DNA of 17,822 nucleotides. Source: an uncultured Eubacterium sp. (GTDB lineage Bacteria > Bacillota > Clostridia > Oscillospirales > Acutalibacteraceae). Every line of letters starts with the position of its first letter. Positions within the stretch are counted from its first letter, which is position 1. The position numbers and the translations under genes were made by a program. Below the pieces are notes generated by a model, which saw nothing but the letters and a program-made list of their open reading frames with translations, had not been told where the DNA came from and ran no database searches. Location of the stretch: NCBI GenBank assembly GCA_910577215.1, contig CAJTMQ010000004.1, forward strand, positions 1 through 17,822. The letters run 5' to 3'. Shown piece after piece: positions 16,901 to 17,822 of this stretch.

Positions 16901-17448
16901 TTGATTATTTTGCATCAAGCAAGCCTGCCTTTATGAATGACGGTGAGATGACACCGGGAGAAAAAGGAACAGCTATGCATGCATTTATGCAGTTTTGTGA
17001 TTATGCTAATGCTAAAAATAATTTGGAGAACGAAATATTGCGTTTAACGGAAAATGCATTTATCACACGGGAGCAGGCAGACAGCTTAAACAGAGAATCA
17101 CTTTCAGAATTATTTAATTCCGATTTTGCAGACAGAATGTTTAACTCGGATAAAATTTACCGTGAGTTAAAGATTTCTTCATTTGTTAAGGCACGGGATA
17201 TTGAAGATATTGACAGTGATGAGGAAATTCTTATTCAGGGTATTTCCGACTGTGTGTTTGAGGAAAACGGCGAGCTTGTGTTGGTTGATTATAAAACAGA
17301 CAGGGTAAAAAGTGAAAAACAGCTGTTGTCGATGTATGAAAATCAGATTGCTTTTTATAAAAATGCCGTTGCAAAAGCTCTTGGAAAGAATGTAAAAGAA
17401 GCAGTTTTATATTCATTTAAGCTTGGAAAAGTGTGCCATTATAAATAA
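13957..17448 (+). CDS. addA: ATP-dependent helicase-nuclease subunit AddA
   Basis: AddA is the UvrD-like (SF1A) helicase and nuclease subunit of AddAB. Numbered from the TTG start (1163 residues, slightly short for the family): Q-motif QQNNAI; Walker A AAAGSGKT (23-30); motif Ia FTNAAAAEMKSRI; Walker B DEYQD (398-402); motif III GDVKQSIYRFR; motif V VMSVHHSKGLEFPVV-type block (here IMSVHHSKGLEFP); motif VI LYVAMTRAKE; and the C-terminal nuclease with ISDCVF (Asp1098) and VDYKTD (Asp1111, Lys1113). The TTG at 13957 is well supported: a perfect AAGGAGG (13942-13948) lies eight bases upstream, no ATG is available nearby, and the product begins PQWTTQQ, which aligns with AddA N-termini. Three bases separate it from the addB stop. 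There is no clear terminator after it. Confidence 0.96.
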   Translation: MPQWTTQQNNAIKARNANILVSAAAGSGKTAVLVERVKEIITDKSNPVNVDRLLIVTFTNAAAAEMKSRIASKLEDIIKENPADMNAQKQMSLLPCARICTIDSFCLNLVKDNFFNLGISQDFTIIDEAEANILSETALNTVLDSFYEESNPEFLKLTEMLSSPKDDKALISAVKKIYNYIYAQPFPIKWLYEMAELYNPSVSLEESVWYSYLTEEIKSALNYGRSLVLQCMDLLEPSDELFDKYSENLEDDLRIYDYLIEHSDGKWDDIVESFKNISFSRLANKRGYESPIKYDLISRRDTYKNIVNKDLKALFCAMADDYTEDMKELYPLLKKLCEVVEALDKELLALKEQRNGYSFSDVEHFAIRLLVDTDENGNTFKSDLAVDMENNFYEILIDEYQDTNEAQDLIYSMLSNGKNCFMVGDVKQSIYRFRLAMPHIFISKRNQYKSYNENECDNAKIILDKNFRSRKNICDYVNYVFSAFMSKKVGEIDYNENEFLNYGADYEDKNILSAQLKILQGTKGKDFDENEAAYIANTILAKVKAGELVKEGNSYRPIRFGDFAILLRSTKRHINEYNEVLTAFGIPVICDNSSNLFESNEIKILLSLLRVIDNPMQDIPLLSVMMSPLYGFTADEMAEIKTESNNRNTNLYTSVINSKSDKVKCFLEEIDMFGKVVVTMSVSFFIRYICEYKSIFAFANALGNGEQRCRNISKFIDFAAAFDASDSVGLTSFMRYADKVAESEKGIESASLNSAAEDAVAIMSVHHSKGLEFPVVILAGASRKYNVRDLADRLLLSPFLGLGVRMHNEEQLFDYNTIPYVVVKEQNKAALISENLRVLYVAMTRAKEQFISFVTVNHLDSRINTLASKISEGYINPYQCRGINCDGDFLLMAALIHQNGGELRKLINMNVKTVAADFPLDVEIINSVDEIEEIIDTEKAKPNKSIVEAIDKKIQFNYENSKLASVSAKRTASSLDDSVKNFDYFASSKPAFMNDGEMTPGEKGTAMHAFMQFCDYANAKNNLENEILRLTENAFITREQADSLNRESLSELFNSDFADRMFNSDKIYRELKISSFVKARDIEDIDSDEEILIQGISDCVFEENGELVLVDYKTDRVKSEKQLLSMYENQIAFYKNAVAKALGKNVKEAVLYSFKLGKVCHYK

Positions 17449-17462
17449 TTTTAAAAAAACAC

Positions 17463-17491
17463 TTGCTTTTTTAGCTTTGTTGTGGTATTAT
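17463..17491 (+). promoter_or_regulatory. Sigma-A-type promoter for rpmE
   Basis: TTGCTT at 17463-17468 and TATTAT at 17486-17491 are separated by 17 bases. A TG at 17483-17484 forms an extended -10. Transcription would begin near 17498, giving a leader of about 32 bases before rpmE. The same spacing and extended -10 occur at the ligA promoter. A small inverted repeat, AATGT/ACATT (17496-17509), lies over the expected start point; I do not assign it an operator role. Confidence 0.55.
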
Positions 17492-17529
17492 TCCAAATGT
17501 TATGACATTATTGCAAAGAGGTGAAAACA

Positions 17530-17733
17530 ATGAAAGACGGAATTCATCCAAACTATGAAACTTGCACTGTAAAGTGTGCTTGCGGAGCAACTTATGAAAC
17601 AAAAAGCACTAAGGGCGAGCTCAAAGTTGATATCTGTTCAAAGTGTCATCCTTTCTATACAGGTAAGCAGAAGCTTGTTGATACAGGCGGTCGTGTAGAC
17701 AGATTCAACAAAAGATATGGCAAAAAGAACTAA
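17530..17733 (+). CDS. rpmE: 50S ribosomal protein L31, zinc-binding type
   Basis: L31 bridges the ribosomal subunits. This 67-residue protein has the family frame IHPNY near the start, CSKCHPFYTGKQK, and the C-terminal signature GGRVDRFNKRYG. The zinc ligands of the C+ (zinc-containing) form are present: Cys16 and Cys18 in KCACG, and Cys36 and Cys39 in CSKC. An additional Cys12 is not one of the usual ligands. I choose ATG 17530, which has AAAGAGGTGA upstream with GAGG ending eight bases before it. The GTG at 17521 is part of that ribosome binding site. The zinc form is normally used under zinc-replete conditions. The gene stands as a monocistron between its own promoter and terminator. Confidence 0.97.
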   Translation: MKDGIHPNYETCTVKCACGATYETKSTKGELKVDICSKCHPFYTGKQKLVDTGGRVDRFNKRYGKKN

Positions 17734-17746
17734 TCGCAAAATGATT

Positions 17747-17773
17747 AAGGCAGCGTTTTACGTTGCCTTTTTT
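17747..17773 (+). terminator. Rho-independent terminator after rpmE
   Basis: AAGGCAGCGT (17747-17756) pairs with ACGTTGCCTT (17760-17769) across a TTT loop, giving ten pairs with one G-U. The stem runs into six T at 17768-17773. It starts 13 bases after the rpmE stop and is the clearest terminator in the window. Confidence 0.88.
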
Positions 17774-17792
17774 GTTCGTTATGGTGTTATCT

Positions 17793-17822
17793 ATGAAAGA
17801 ATATAAAACAGTTGAATTTGAA
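17793..17822 (+). CDS. Start of a following gene, cut by the window end
   Basis: ATG 17793 opens a frame that begins MKEYKTVEFE and is still open at the last base. GGTG at 17783-17786 is a possible ribosome binding site, six bases away; ATG 17781 is an in-frame alternative. Ten residues are too few to name it. A start of the type YKTV-x-F/E-E occurs in YigZ/IMPACT-family proteins, which is a guess only. Confidence 0.35.
   Translation, partial: MKEYKTVEFE

Noticed and set aside
17496..17509. Inverted repeat AATGT/ACATT near the rpmE transcription start as a Zur operator
   Set aside because: It is too short and unlike known Zur boxes. The zinc-containing L31 form is not the one usually under Zur control.
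1..17822. CRISPR arrays, tRNA/rRNA genes, transposases, toxin-antitoxin or phage genes
   Set aside because: None were seen. Coding sequence fills almost all of the window with recognisable housekeeping genes, and the only sizeable gap is 2852-3010.

Overview
The window reads as ordinary chromosomal DNA of an AT-rich, low-GC Gram-positive bacterium, most likely a clostridial gut Firmicute (Oscillospiraceae/Ruminococcaceae-like). The support is an AddAB rather than RecBCD nuclease, a zinc-type L31, a clostridial-style LigA, strong AAGGAGG/GAGGTGA ribosome binding sites, AGA/ATA-rich codon use and extended -10 promoters. All genes lie on the + strand and are packed tightly. I see no rRNA, tRNA, CRISPR array, transposase or phage gene.

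Layout. (1) 3-2851: a promoter, then ligA (NAD+-dependent DNA ligase), running in one unbroken frame into a two-helix membrane protein. A neighbouring reading frame at 1995-2021 holds a typical LigA tail and a stop that overlaps the membrane gene's ATG by four bases. The 933-residue 'fusion' is therefore best explained by a one-base loss (or two-base gain) joining two genes. (2) 2852-3010: a noncoding stretch rich in inverted repeats, with alternative pairings, one of which covers the murD start region. (3) 3011-10624: a chain of seven genes joined by stop/start overlaps: murD, two tandem M42 aminopeptidase paralogs, a GNAT acetyltransferase, a PLP-dependent methionine gamma-lyase/'aluminium resistance' family protein, a DUF2461 protein and a phosphohexomutase with an altered phosphate loop. 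(4) 10639-17448: addB and addA, the double-strand-break resection helicase-nuclease. (5) 17449-17822: a promoter, rpmE (ribosomal protein L31), a rho-independent terminator, and the first codons of another gene.

How the genes fit together. ligA and addAB serve DNA replication and repair, murD serves peptidoglycan synthesis, the hexomutase supplies sugar phosphates, and the M42 and PLP enzymes act in peptide and amino-acid metabolism. The run from murD to addA has no visible terminator and could be one long housekeeping transcript. I found no convincing new defence or mobile system. The two items most worth checking are the ligA/membrane-protein junction and the structured leader in front of murD.
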